Part shown: positions 1-6,229 of the stretch, piece by piece
Numbering within the stretch: position 1 is the first letter of the stretch
How the letters are laid out: the number at the start of each line of letters is the position of its first letter
NCBI GenBank assembly: GCA_009783975.1
Contig: WRCL01000063.1
Location: 1-8,232 of the forward strand
Length of the DNA: 8,232 nucleotides
Direction: 5' to 3'
DNA from: Micrococcales bacterium
GTDB lineage: Bacteria > Actinomycetota > Actinomycetes > Actinomycetales > Cellulomonadaceae
The notes under the pieces: model-generated
Databases searched by the model: none
What the model saw: the letters and a program-made list of their open reading frames with translations, nothing else
What the model was told of the DNA's origin: nothing
Translations under genes and position numbers: made by a program

Positions 1-22
1 AGAGCAGATCGCCGCACCGTCG

Positions 23-751
23 GTGTCCGGCACGACCACACACGTACCTGACCTGGGCGTGTGGACCGCCATGCTCGACCTGGCCGAAACCGGGCTCGTC
101 GCAGCCAGCGACCTGGACTCCCTGGCCGCCCGCGGTGTGGCCGTGGACGTGCTCGACGAGGCCGACCTCGCCGAGCTCGCCTTGACCAAACCCGGCCCGC
201 GACGGGTCCGCGCCGCCCTGGGGCGGGTGCTGCTGCGCCGGCTGCTGACCGACCGGCACGACCCGAGCGTCCCGCCACAAGACTGGTCACTGTCACGTAC
301 CGCCAGCGGCCGGCTCGTCGTCCGCGGGGGGTCAGGCGTCCCGTGCCCGGGCACCGTCGTGCTCCAGGCGCCCGACGTCGTCATCGCTGCGATCGCTCCC
401 CACCTGGTCGGGGTCGACATCGAAGCCGAACCGTCCCCAGAGATCGCCGACGACCTGCTCGGGTACTCCTCAGACCTCATCGACCCCGAGGAACGCCGCT
501 GGCTGGCTGGGCTGTCGCCCGCCCAGGTCCGCGAAGACCTCGCCCGGCTGTGGACCCTCAAACGCGCCGCAGTCTCGGCGATGGGCCTGTACGTCCTGCT
601 CGACCTGGGGGTTGTGCGTGCCCGGCTGTCGCCGGCGTCAGTCCGCGCCGACCTGGGGCTGAGCCGGTCGCCGCTGTCGGCGTCGCAGTGGCCGGTGACG
701 ATCGGGGGGACCCGGCGCTGGATCTCGGTGGTGACCGTCTCGGAAGGCTGA
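23..751 (+). CDS. Sfp-type 4'-phosphopantetheinyl transferase-like protein, active site degenerate
   Basis: The 242-residue product resembles Sfp-type phosphopantetheinyl transferases, which move phosphopantetheine from coenzyme A onto carrier-protein serines. Visible landmarks are an early VWTAML strand (13-18), the Arg-rich helix LGRVLLRRLL (66-75), the metal-binding GVDIE motif (D132, E134), an acidic PEERRWL segment (155-161) and LWTLK (176-180), all in family order and at family length. Several expected residues are absent. The WxxKE(A/S)xxK motif reads WTLKRAAVSA, so the third metal-ligand Glu is Arg and the second Lys is Ser. The usual LSHS stretch reads VVLQAPD, without Ser-His. It may be a divergent or inactive paralogue. 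The GTG at 23 has no clear ribosome-binding site or promoter hexamer, and the frame is open to base 2, so the true start may lie upstream; GTG 59 and ATG 71 are alternatives. It ends 58 bases before dnaX on the same strand. Confidence 0.66.
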   Translation: MSGTTTHVPDLGVWTAMLDLAETGLVAASDLDSLAARGVAVDVLDEADLAELALTKPGPRRVRAALGRVLLRRLLTDRHDPSVPPQDWSLSRTASGRLVVRGGSGVPCPGTVVLQAPDVVIAAIAPHLVGVDIEAEPSPEIADDLLGYSSDLIDPEERRWLAGLSPAQVREDLARLWTLKRAAVSAMGLYVLLDLGVVRARLSPASVRADLGLSRSPLSASQWPVTIGGTRRWISVVTVSEG

Positions 752-797
752 GCGGACGGATGGGCACGCCAGCCGTCCCCATCGCCCGCGGGGTCTG

Positions 798-803
798 TAA
801 GGT
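798..803 (+). promoter_or_regulatory. Candidate -10 hexamer for dnaX (TAAGGT)
   Basis: TAAGGT fits the actinobacterial TAnnnT -10 pattern and lies exactly 6 bases before the GTG at 810, which would place the transcript start on or next to the start codon (leaderless). No convincing -35 is seen. The same bases (AGGTGGAG, 800-807) could instead be a ribosome-binding site, although the spacing to GTG would be short at about 2-4 bases. The two readings cannot be separated from sequence alone. Confidence 0.4.
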
Positions 804-809
804 GGAGCG

Positions 810-3050
810 GTGAGCACTGCGCTGTACCGCAGGTACCGGCCTGAGACGTTTGCTGAGGTCATCGGGCAAGACCATGTCACTGCGCCGTTGCGGCAGGCGT
901 TGCGCAGCGGGCAGGTGAACCATGCGTACCTGTTCTCTGGGCCGCGGGGGTGCGGCAAGACGAGCTCGGCGCGGATCTTGGCGCGGGTGCTCAACTGCGC
1001 GGCGAACACCGCCGAGAACCCCACCGACACCCCGTGCGGGGTGTGCGCGTCGTGCACCGAGCTGGCGACCGGCGGGCCGGGGTCGCTGGACGTGGTGGAG
1101 ATCGACGCGGCGAGCCACGGGGGGGTCGACGACGCCCGCGAGCTGCGTGAGAGGGCGACGTTCGCCCCGGCCAGGGACCGGTTCAAGGTGTTCATCTTGG
1201 ACGAGGCGCACATGGTCACCACCCAGGGGTTCAACGCCTTGCTGAAGATCGTCGAGGAACCCCCGCCGCACGTGAAGTTCGTCTTCGCCACGACCGAGCC
1301 TGACAAGGTCATCGGCACGGTCCGTTCGCGCACCCACCACTACCCGTTCCGCCTGGTCGCCCCCGACGTGCTCGTGCCGTACCTGGAGCAGGTGTGCGCC
1401 CGCGAGGACGTGCAGGTGGGCCCTGGTGTGCTGTCGCTGGTCGTGCGGGCGGGGGCCGGGTCGGTGCGCGACAGCCTGTCGGTGCTCGACCAGCTCGTCG
1501 CCGGGGCGGGGGCCGACGGGCTGGCCTACGACCCAGCTGTCGCCCTGCTCGGGTACACCCCCGCGTCGCTGCTCGACGACCTGGTCGAGGCGCTCGCGGC
1601 CCGCGATGGCGCCGCGGCGTTCCGCGTCGTTGAACGGGTGGTCGACGCAGGCCACGAACCGCGCCGTTTTGTCGAAGACCTCACCGAGCGCCTGCGCGAC
1701 CTCATCGTCATCTCAGCTGCCGGGGACGCGGCCAACGCCGTCCTGCGTGACGTGCCCACCGACCAGCTCGAGCGGATGCGCGCCCAGTCCAGCCACCTGG
1801 GTATGGGCGAGCTGTCCCGCTCGGCTGACCTCGCCGCCGCCGCCCTGACCGAGATGACCGGGGCCACGTCCCCGCGCCTGCAGCTTGAGCTGCTCGCCGC
1901 CCGGTTGCTCCTGCCCGCCGCTGACGACTCTGCCCGTGGTCTGGGTGCCCGTCTCGACCGTGTCGAACGCAGCCTGGCTGGCGGCGTCCCGGTCGCACCG
2001 GCGCGCGGACCGGAGATGCCACCTGAGGCGACCGCTGCGACGGCGTCGTCGTCGAGTGCCGCCAGCAGGCCAGCCAGGTCGGACTTTGGTGGGCGTCAGG
2101 CGTCTGCGGCCAGCGGTGACGCTGGGAAGCGTCAGGCGTCTGTGTCCGCTGGTGATGGGTCAGACGATGGTGGTCGTGGTACCGACGACGTTTCACCGGG
2201 TGCGAGCACCCGCGGGCCGGATGCTGGTGGTGCACAGGTGTCCTCGTCTGCCCGTGGACCCGCGGCCGGTGACGCCGATGCCGGGCAGGCCCCCAGCGCA
2301 CGTGGACCGGCGGCTGACGAAGGTCGCCAACCCAGCGCCGGCACGCAGCCGGGCGCTGCGCCTGACCCCCGCCCCGCCCAGGCAGCGACCGCAGCCCCGA
2401 GCACCCGCCCGTCGGCGGCGGTCTCCCGCCAGGGCCTGGACACCGAGATGTTGCGCCGACGCTGGCCTGAGGTGCTCGCCACGCTCGCAACCTTGCGCAA
2501 GCTCACCTTGGCGCTCGTCGCCGACAACGCCCTGCCGCTGGTCCTGGACGACACGACCCTGCGGATCGGGTTCACCTTGCCCGGGCACGTCAACGCCTTC
2601 CGGTCCTCGGGCCACGCCGACGTCGTCGCACGTGCCCTGCGCCAGACCCTCGGTGTCGACGTCCGCGTCGAAGCAGAGCTGCACGACCCCTCAGCAACCC
2701 CCGCCCCTGCACCTGTTGCCTCAGCCCCGACGATGCCCACCCCCGCCCAGGCCCAGGCCTCATGGGACACCCCCGCCCCTGCGCCCCCACAACCGGTCAC
2801 ACCACCCCCCGCGGCACAACCCCCGCCCCGCGACGACGTGCCACCCCCCTGGGACGACGACCCGGTCGACGCGCCAGCCCCCCGGCGGGCCCCACCACGA
2901 CCCACCCGGCCACCAGAGCCCGACGAACCATCCCCCGACGACCCGGACCTGCCCGGTTCTGGTCTGGTCGGCGCCCCCCTCATCGCCCAGATGCTCGGTG
3001 GCCAGGTCATTGACGAAGAGCTCATCGACCCGCCGCCAGATGCGACCTGA
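810..3050 (+). CDS. dnaX: DNA polymerase III subunit gamma/tau (clamp loader ATPase)
   Basis: DnaX is the AAA+ motor of the clamp loader, which places the beta sliding clamp on primed DNA during replication. The N-terminal ATPase is intact: Walker A GPRGCGKT (44-51), zinc-binding cysteines C63, C76, C79 and C82, Walker B FILDEAH (128-134), sensor 1 FATTEPD (159-165), and an arginine-finger motif RSRT (172-175; classically SRC). The lid and collar helices run to about residue 370. A low-complexity Ala/Gly/Ser linker follows (about 375-540). Then comes a folded C-terminal domain (about 543-626, starting LDTEMLRRRWPEVL), a Pro/Asp-rich tail, and a short conserved-looking end, LIAQMLGGQVIDEE (724-737). 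At 746 residues it is long, as is common in actinobacteria. The GTG at 810 gives the standard N-terminus (STALYRRYRPETF). The last four codons and the stop lie inside the hairpin at 3036-3103. No frameshift signal for a short gamma form is evident. Confidence 0.97.
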   Translation: MSTALYRRYRPETFAEVIGQDHVTAPLRQALRSGQVNHAYLFSGPRGCGKTSSARILARVLNCAANTAENPTDTPCGVCASCTELATGGPGSLDVVEIDAASHGGVDDARELRERATFAPARDRFKVFILDEAHMVTTQGFNALLKIVEEPPPHVKFVFATTEPDKVIGTVRSRTHHYPFRLVAPDVLVPYLEQVCAREDVQVGPGVLSLVVRAGAGSVRDSLSVLDQLVAGAGADGLAYDPAVALLGYTPASLLDDLVEALAARDGAAAFRVVERVVDAGHEPRRFVEDLTERLRDLIVISAAGDAANAVLRDVPTDQLERMRAQSSHLGMGELSRSADLAAAALTEMTGATSPRLQLELLAARLLLPAADDSARGLGARLDRVERSLAGGVPVAPARGPEMPPEATAATASSSSAASRPARSDFGGRQASAASGDAGKRQASVSAGDGSDDGGRGTDDVSPGASTRGPDAGGAQVSSSARGPAAGDADAGQAPSARGPAADEGRQPSAGTQPGAAPDPRPAQAATAAPSTRPSAAVSRQGLDTEMLRRRWPEVLATLATLRKLTLALVADNALPLVLDDTTLRIGFTLPGHVNAFRSSGHADVVARALRQTLGVDVRVEAELHDPSATPAPAPVASAPTMPTPAQAQASWDTPAPAPPQPVTPPPAAQPPPRDDVPPPWDDDPVDAPAPRRAPPRPTRPPEPDEPSPDDPDLPGSGLVGAPLIAQMLGGQVIDEELIDPPPDAT
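2093..2142 (+). repeat. Short direct repeat in the dnaX linker
   Basis: The 14-mer GCGTCAGGCGTCTG occurs exactly at 2093-2106 and 2129-2142, 36 bases (12 codons) apart and in frame. It encodes RQAS-type repeats in the disordered linker (residues about 429-445). A looser ARGPAA repeat follows at residues 481-486 and 498-502. This looks like local duplication in an unconstrained linker, with no regulatory role apparent. Confidence 0.6.
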
Positions 3051-3103
3051 GACACCAGATGCGACGACCTGACGTCGCATCTGGTGCCTCAGGTCGCATC
3101 TGG
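3036..3103. terminator. Large inverted repeat at the dnaX 3' end; probable hairpin terminator or REP-like element
   Basis: The arms 3036-3066 and 3073-3103 are 31 bases each and complementary except for one A/C mismatch (3052 against 3087). The loop is 6 bases, ACCTGA (3067-3072). Each arm holds two copies, 19 bases apart, of one 11-mer: CCAGATGCGAC at 3036 and 3055, and its complement GTCGCATCTGG at 3074 and 3093. The left arm includes the final codons and TGA stop of dnaX. There is no T-run after the stem, so it is not a classic intrinsic terminator, but long U-less hairpins are often proposed as terminators in actinobacteria. It would insulate dnaX from the next operon. A REP-like or miniature mobile palindrome, or an RNase III-sensitive RNA, are alternatives. 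The geometry is certain; the role is inferred. Confidence 0.8.
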
Positions 3104-3121
3104 TCAGACAGCGCCGTGCAG

Positions 3122-3141
3122 CCTTTACGGATACGTAAGGG
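3122..3141. promoter_or_regulatory. Inverted-repeat operator upstream of the AbiE-like pair
   Basis: The half-sites CCTTTACG (3122-3129) and CGTAAGGG (3134-3141) are inverted around a GATA spacer, matching at 7 of 8 positions. The core TTACG-N4-CGTAA is perfect. It overlaps the predicted -35 element and the spacer to the -10, which is a repression-competent position. AbiEi proteins are known to autorepress through inverted repeats in their promoter, so binding by the product of 3151-3936 is a reasonable inference. Confidence 0.6.
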
Positions 3142-3152
3142 ACCGGTACTGT
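3124..3152 (+). promoter_or_regulatory. Candidate promoter for the AbiE-like operon
   Basis: TTTACG at 3124-3129 is a 4/6 match to the -35 consensus, and TACTGT at 3147-3152 fits the TAnnnT -10 pattern. They are separated by 17 bases, the optimal distance. The transcript would begin around 3159-3160, at the in-frame GTG at 3160, implying a leaderless mRNA. This is the best two-box promoter in the window. Confidence 0.5.
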
Positions 3153-3936
3153 GGTTGGCGTGCATGTGTACACGGTCGCAGAGAAGGTCAGGGACGCACG
3201 GTCCATGGCGCGGCTGACCGCGAGTGACCTGGCCCGGCTCGTGGGGACGTCGGTCGCCACAGTGTCTCGGGTTGAGGCCGGCAAGCAGCTGCCGTCGGCC
3301 GACCTGTACCTGCGGATGCTGGGTGCGGCGGGTTTTGTCGACGACGGGACGTGGGTGAGGTGGTGGTCGCGTCCCAGCGCGACGTGGACCGCCCGGTGGT
3401 TGCTCGGCGTCCTTGACGACGAACCGTTCGAGGGGGCCGACTGGGTCACAGCGTGGCAGCGCATCGGGTTGGTCACCAACGCCCTTGACGTTCCCGACCC
3501 CGAGTCCCTGCTGTTCCGGGCGGGGCGGTCGGCACGGCTCGCCCTGCGGCCCGGAGCTGTGACGGCGTTGGGCGGCGACACAGCCGGCATCGCCGACCAG
3601 CTCACAGCCGCTGGGATCGAGTACGCCGTCACCGGCGACGCTGCCCTCGAACGTCTCGGGTCGATGCTCATCCCGGTATGGCCTGTGGTGTATGTCGCAG
3701 ATGTTGGTGCCGCTCTGGCGGCGACTGGCCTAGCCCAGAAGCTCCCCGGCGCGGCAGGCTCTCGACAGACGACGTTCCTGCCGTTCGACGAGATCAGCGA
3801 GACCGGCCGCTTGTGCACCGATGACGGCATCTGGTGGGCCGACCCGGTCCAGGCGGTCCTCGACGGCTACGGCGGCTACGGCCGGATGGTCGAGCAAGCC
3901 CAGCACGTCGTCGAGCAGTGGAGCACTGACCAGTGA
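3151..3936 (+). CDS. AbiEi-like antitoxin/transcriptional repressor with Xre-type HTH (type IV toxin-antitoxin)
   Basis: The 261-residue product has an Xre/Cro-type helix-turn-helix at about residues 10-58: an LTASDLARLVGTSVATVSR core followed by E42, G44 and PS. Its C-terminal half resembles AbiEi antitoxins, with AVTGDAALERLGSML (159-173), PVVYVADVG (178-186) and the closing WADPVQAVLDGYGGYGR (229-245), close to the ADPVQLYLDLL-type signature of that family. AbiEi proteins neutralise the partner nucleotidyltransferase without stable binding and repress their own operon. GTG 3151 is the longest start, with a weak AAGGGA 8 bases upstream. GTG 3160 would be the start if the mRNA is leaderless, and GTG 3166 is also possible. 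Its TGA overlaps the next gene's GTG in a GTGA junction, a layout typical of co-translated toxin-antitoxin pairs. Family membership rests on motif recognition; a stand-alone Xre regulator is the alternative. Confidence 0.72.
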   Translation: MVGVHVYTVAEKVRDARSMARLTASDLARLVGTSVATVSRVEAGKQLPSADLYLRMLGAAGFVDDGTWVRWWSRPSATWTARWLLGVLDDEPFEGADWVTAWQRIGLVTNALDVPDPESLLFRAGRSARLALRPGAVTALGGDTAGIADQLTAAGIEYAVTGDAALERLGSMLIPVWPVVYVADVGAALAATGLAQKLPGAAGSRQTTFLPFDEISETGRLCTDDGIWWADPVQAVLDGYGGYGRMVEQAQHVVEQWSTDQ

Positions 3937-4886
3937 ACCCGCGACGCACACCGCGCTCGGCTCACCCACGTCTGGCAGTGCAGCGGTACTCCTCGACCAG
4001 TGCGGTTCGGGACGCAGACAGCTCCTTGGTGGACTCGCGGACGTACTTGTGCCAGGTCCTGGACCTGCTGGCTGCCCACAGCGCAGGGCTCGTCGTCGTG
4101 GGCTCCCACGCTGTCCATGAGCGGACCAAGCACCTGCCGATCGTTTCGACCGCGACGAAGGACTCGGACCTGGCGCTGGTGCCCGAGCTTGTCTCGGACG
4201 ACCCGAACATCGGCCAGCTCATGCGCAGCGCAGGATTCCGCCCGTTGGCAGAGATGACCGAGAACCAGGCGCGGGGTCGGTTCGCGGGATCTCCCGGACT
4301 GTGGGGGACAGGGTTCCGGGGCCGTCACCCCGTCGGCGAGGTGGACCTGTTGGTTCCCAGCACGCTGTCGGGGAACAGCGACGAGGACGAGGCGCGAGCC
4401 CCAGAATCAATGTCGGTCCACGGACCGGTGACGACTGGGACGGTGGCTGGGATCGAGCTGGCGGTCGTCGACCGGGACCTTCTGCCGATCTCGTCGTTCC
4501 ATGATGGTTCGGTCCGCGCCGCGTGGGTCGCTGGCACGGCTGCCCTGTTGTGTGCGAAGGCGTTCAAGATCTGCGACCGGGTCGCCGACCGGGACCACTT
4601 AGGCCGAACCCACCGCGTCGTGGACAAAGACGGCGGCGACATGTGGCGCCTGATGGCTGCCAGTGACCCAGCCACGGTGGCCCAGACCCTGCGGGCCCTC
4701 GAAGCCGACCCCACCGTGGGTGCCGTTGCGACCGAAGGTGTCGTCCGGCTGCGTACCTTGTTCGCCAGCGGTGAGGTCCGCACCCAAGCCCAAGCCGACC
4801 TCGGCGACAAGACCGATGACGTGGAGACGGTCTACTGGGACTGGACCCACGACTTCGCCGCCGCGTTGGGACCAGAGCATCTGTGA
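3933..4886 (+). CDS. AbiEii-like nucleotidyltransferase, probable type IV toxin
   Basis: The 317-residue product shows a polymerase-beta-like nucleotidyltransferase pattern. LVVVGSHAV (53-61) supplies the GS motif, KDSDLAL (76-82) the first acidic pair (D77, D79), and GEVDLLV (135-141) the third carboxylate (D138). A later helical part carries K209 and K212, and DKDGGDMWRL (231-240) matches the K-D-x-x-D motif of AbiEii-type toxins. AbiEii-family enzymes (for example MenT toxins) transfer nucleotides to RNA such as tRNA and stop growth; the substrate here is unknown. The gap between GS and DxD is 18 residues, longer than the roughly 10 usual in AbiEii, so this is a divergent member. The start GTG overlaps the upstream stop by 4 bases, and GGAG lies 9 bases before it (3920-3923). 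The first 35 or so residues look unstructured. The lack of early ATG codons leaves few alternative starts. It lies 96 bases before recR. Confidence 0.68.
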   Translation: MNPRRTPRSAHPRLAVQRYSSTSAVRDADSSLVDSRTYLCQVLDLLAAHSAGLVVVGSHAVHERTKHLPIVSTATKDSDLALVPELVSDDPNIGQLMRSAGFRPLAEMTENQARGRFAGSPGLWGTGFRGRHPVGEVDLLVPSTLSGNSDEDEARAPESMSVHGPVTTGTVAGIELAVVDRDLLPISSFHDGSVRAAWVAGTAALLCAKAFKICDRVADRDHLGRTHRVVDKDGGDMWRLMAASDPATVAQTLRALEADPTVGAVATEGVVRLRTLFASGEVRTQAQADLGDKTDDVETVYWDWTHDFAAALGPEHL

Positions 4887-4970
4887 CCTGGCGGCCCTGG
4901 ACGTCTGCGATGGGCCCGAGGTGTCGCCGAGGCGTGTCGTTGCTGGGGGTCGGGCGGTGCGCTGTGGTCG

Positions 4971-4976
4971 TAGGGT
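4971..4976 (+). promoter_or_regulatory. Candidate -10 hexamer for recR (TAGGGT)
   Basis: TAGGGT lies 6 bases (GGGGGT) before the GTG at 4983, the same spacing as at dnaX and the DUF5063 gene. It predicts a leaderless recR mRNA. No good -35 is visible at 16-19 bases upstream. The preceding gap, 4887-4982, shows no gene and only a weak 5-bp stem. Confidence 0.45.
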
Positions 4977-4982
4977 GGGGGT

Positions 4983-5585
4983 GTGTATGAAGGTGCGATC
5001 CAAGACCTGGTGGACGAGCTGGGACGGTTGCCAGGTATCGGGCCCAAAGGTGCGCAGCGGATCGCGTTCCATGTGCTGGCGGCTGACCCGGCCGACGTAC
5101 GACGTCTGGTCGACGCGCTCACCGAGGTCAAGGCCAAGGTGCGGTTCTGCGAGGTGTGCGGCAACGTCGCTCAGTCGCAGCAGTGCGTGATCTGCCGCGA
5201 CCCGCGTCGGTCGCTGGCGACGGTGTGCGTCGTGGAGGAGGCCAAGGACGTCGTCGCGATCGAGCGGACCCGTGAGTTCCGGGGGCGCTACCACGTGCTT
5301 GGCGGGGCGATCAACCCGATCGCCGGGATCGGACCAGACGACCTGCGGATCGCCGCCTTGCTGTCGCGTCTGGCAGATGGGCAGGTCACCGAGGTGATCT
5401 TGGCCACTGACCCCAATGTCGAAGGTGAGGCGACCGCGACGTACCTCGCCCGGCTGCTCGTCCCGATGGGCCTGACCGTCAGCCGTCTGGCGTCGGGCCT
5501 TCCCGTCGGCGGAGACCTGGAGTACGCCGACGAGGTCACCTTGGGGCGCGCCTTCGAAGGCCGTCGACGTCTGACGAACGACTGA
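4983..5585 (+). CDS. recR: Recombination mediator RecR
   Basis: RecR works with RecO (and RecF) to load RecA onto single-stranded DNA at gaps and stalled forks. All family parts are present in 200 residues, the usual length. The N-terminal helix-hairpin-helix has [15 protein letters not shown] (16-30). A four-cysteine zinc finger follows (C56, C59, C68, C71). A TOPRIM domain starts at about residue 80 with [10 protein letters not shown] (81-90) and carries [11 protein letters not shown] (141-151). The C-terminal [20 protein letters not shown] segment (171-190) is canonical. The GTG start at 4983 gives the standard [15 protein letters not shown]-terminus. It is usually found just after dnaX and ybaB, but here the AbiE-like pair precedes it, and it appears to have its own promoter. 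Confidence 0.97.
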   Translation: MYEGAIQDLVDELGRLPGIGPKGAQRIAFHVLAADPADVRRLVDALTEVKAKVRFCEVCGNVAQSQQCVICRDPRRSLATVCVVEEAKDVVAIERTREFRGRYHVLGGAINPIAGIGPDDLRIAALLSRLADGQVTEVILATDPNVEGEATATYLARLLVPMGLTVSRLASGLPVGGDLEYADEVTLGRAFEGRRRLTND

Positions 5586-5640
5586 CCCCGGCGCGGCGCG
5601 TCACGGACGACGAGCCCAGGTGCTCCCCGGCCCGGTCTCC

Positions 5641-5646
5641 TAGGAT
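5641..5646 (+). promoter_or_regulatory. Candidate -10 hexamer for the DUF5063 gene (TAGGAT)
   Basis: TAGGAT lies 6 bases (GGGACC) before the ATG at 5653, implying a leaderless transcript. No clear ribosome-binding site is present at normal spacing, which favours this reading. No clear -35 box is seen. Confidence 0.5.
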
Positions 5647-5652
5647 GGGACC

Positions 5653-6216
5653 ATGACCGTGATCGACGACGACCTGCGCCAGATCGCGCTGCAGATGGCC
5701 GCAGACGCCCGTGCGTACCTGACGACGGTGACCGAAGTGGCTGCTGGGGCGAGCCCGGAGGCCGCTTTGCCGCTGCTGCTGCTCGCGGTCAGCGATGTGC
5801 TCGGGGCGGGGTCGCGGCTGGGGGCGATCACTGATGTGGTGCCGTCGGACCGCTTCGAACCCGACCTTGGGCCTGACCCCGATGTCGACCCGCTGCGCGA
5901 CAACCTCGTCAACGCCCTGGAGGGGCTCGACGAGTACACCGACGTCATCGACCCGCTGCTCGGCGGGGAGACCGAACAGCTGACGATCTCGGGGGGCCTG
6001 GTGTCGATCGCCGGGGCGCTCGTCCAGGGCTTGCGCCACTACGAGGCAGGCCAGGTGACCGAAGCGTTGTGGTGGTGGCAGTTCTCGTACTTGTCACACT
6101 GGGGCACGACGGCCTCGTCGGTGCTGCGCACGCTGCAGCAGGTGCTGGCCCACCTGCGTCTTGACGTCGACGACGACGTCGCCGCCGAGGCAGAGTTCGA
6201 GGCCCTGCAGAGCTGA
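5653..6216 (+). CDS. DUF5063 domain-containing protein of unknown function
   Basis: This is a 187-residue, acidic, mostly helical protein with no signal peptide or membrane segment. It is recognised as a DUF5063 protein, a family often found directly after recR in actinobacteria. Matching segments are DEYTDVIDPL (93-102) and the aromatic motif ALWWWQFSYLSHWG (138-151), followed by a helix ending in LRTLQQVLAHL (158-168). Residues 62-82 are rich in Asp and Pro (DVVPSDRFEPDL onward) and the C-terminus is acidic (DVDDDVAAEAEFE). No catalytic motif is evident. Position after recR suggests a link with recombinational repair or simply a conserved neighbourhood; this is inference. It ends 13 bases from the convergent kinase gene. 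Confidence 0.83.
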   Translation: MTVIDDDLRQIALQMAADARAYLTTVTEVAAGASPEAALPLLLLAVSDVLGAGSRLGAITDVVPSDRFEPDLGPDPDVDPLRDNLVNALEGLDEYTDVIDPLLGGETEQLTISGGLVSIAGALVQGLRHYEAGQVTEALWWWQFSYLSHWGTTASSVLRTLQQVLAHLRLDVDDDVAAEAEFEALQS

Positions 6217-6229
6217 CGCCCGGGCTGAC

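Noticed and set aside
1119..1125. Run of seven G in dnaX as a possible programmed frameshift site for a gamma form
   Set aside because: It lies at residues 104-106 inside the ATPase domain, where a shift would destroy the protein. No slippery site was seen at the expected gamma/tau boundary.
558..1655. Long minus-strand open frame opposite the first gene and dnaX
   Set aside because: It is Arg/Gly/Pro-rich low-complexity translation typical of antisense frames in GC-rich DNA, and it lies over the certain ATPase domain of dnaX.
1885..3072. Plus-strand 395-residue frame inside dnaX, considered as an overlapping gene or frameshift product
   Set aside because: The translation is Pro/Arg/Thr-rich shadow sequence with no motif, and the dnaX frame stays intact and conserved to its end.
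2132..3830. Minus-strand frames over the dnaX tail and the AbiEi-like gene (2132-3055, 2760-3830)
   Set aside because: No recognisable domain, biased Ser/Arg/Ala composition, and full overlap with better-supported plus-strand genes.
4893..4916. GGCCC/GGGCC stem after the nucleotidyltransferase gene as a terminator
   Set aside because: Only 5 bp with a 14-base loop and no T-run, which is expected by chance in DNA this GC-rich.
6218..6225. GCCCGGGC palindrome between the convergent genes as a terminator
   Set aside because: It has no loop, is only 8 bases long, and lacks a T-run; no convincing terminator is visible in this 13-base gap.
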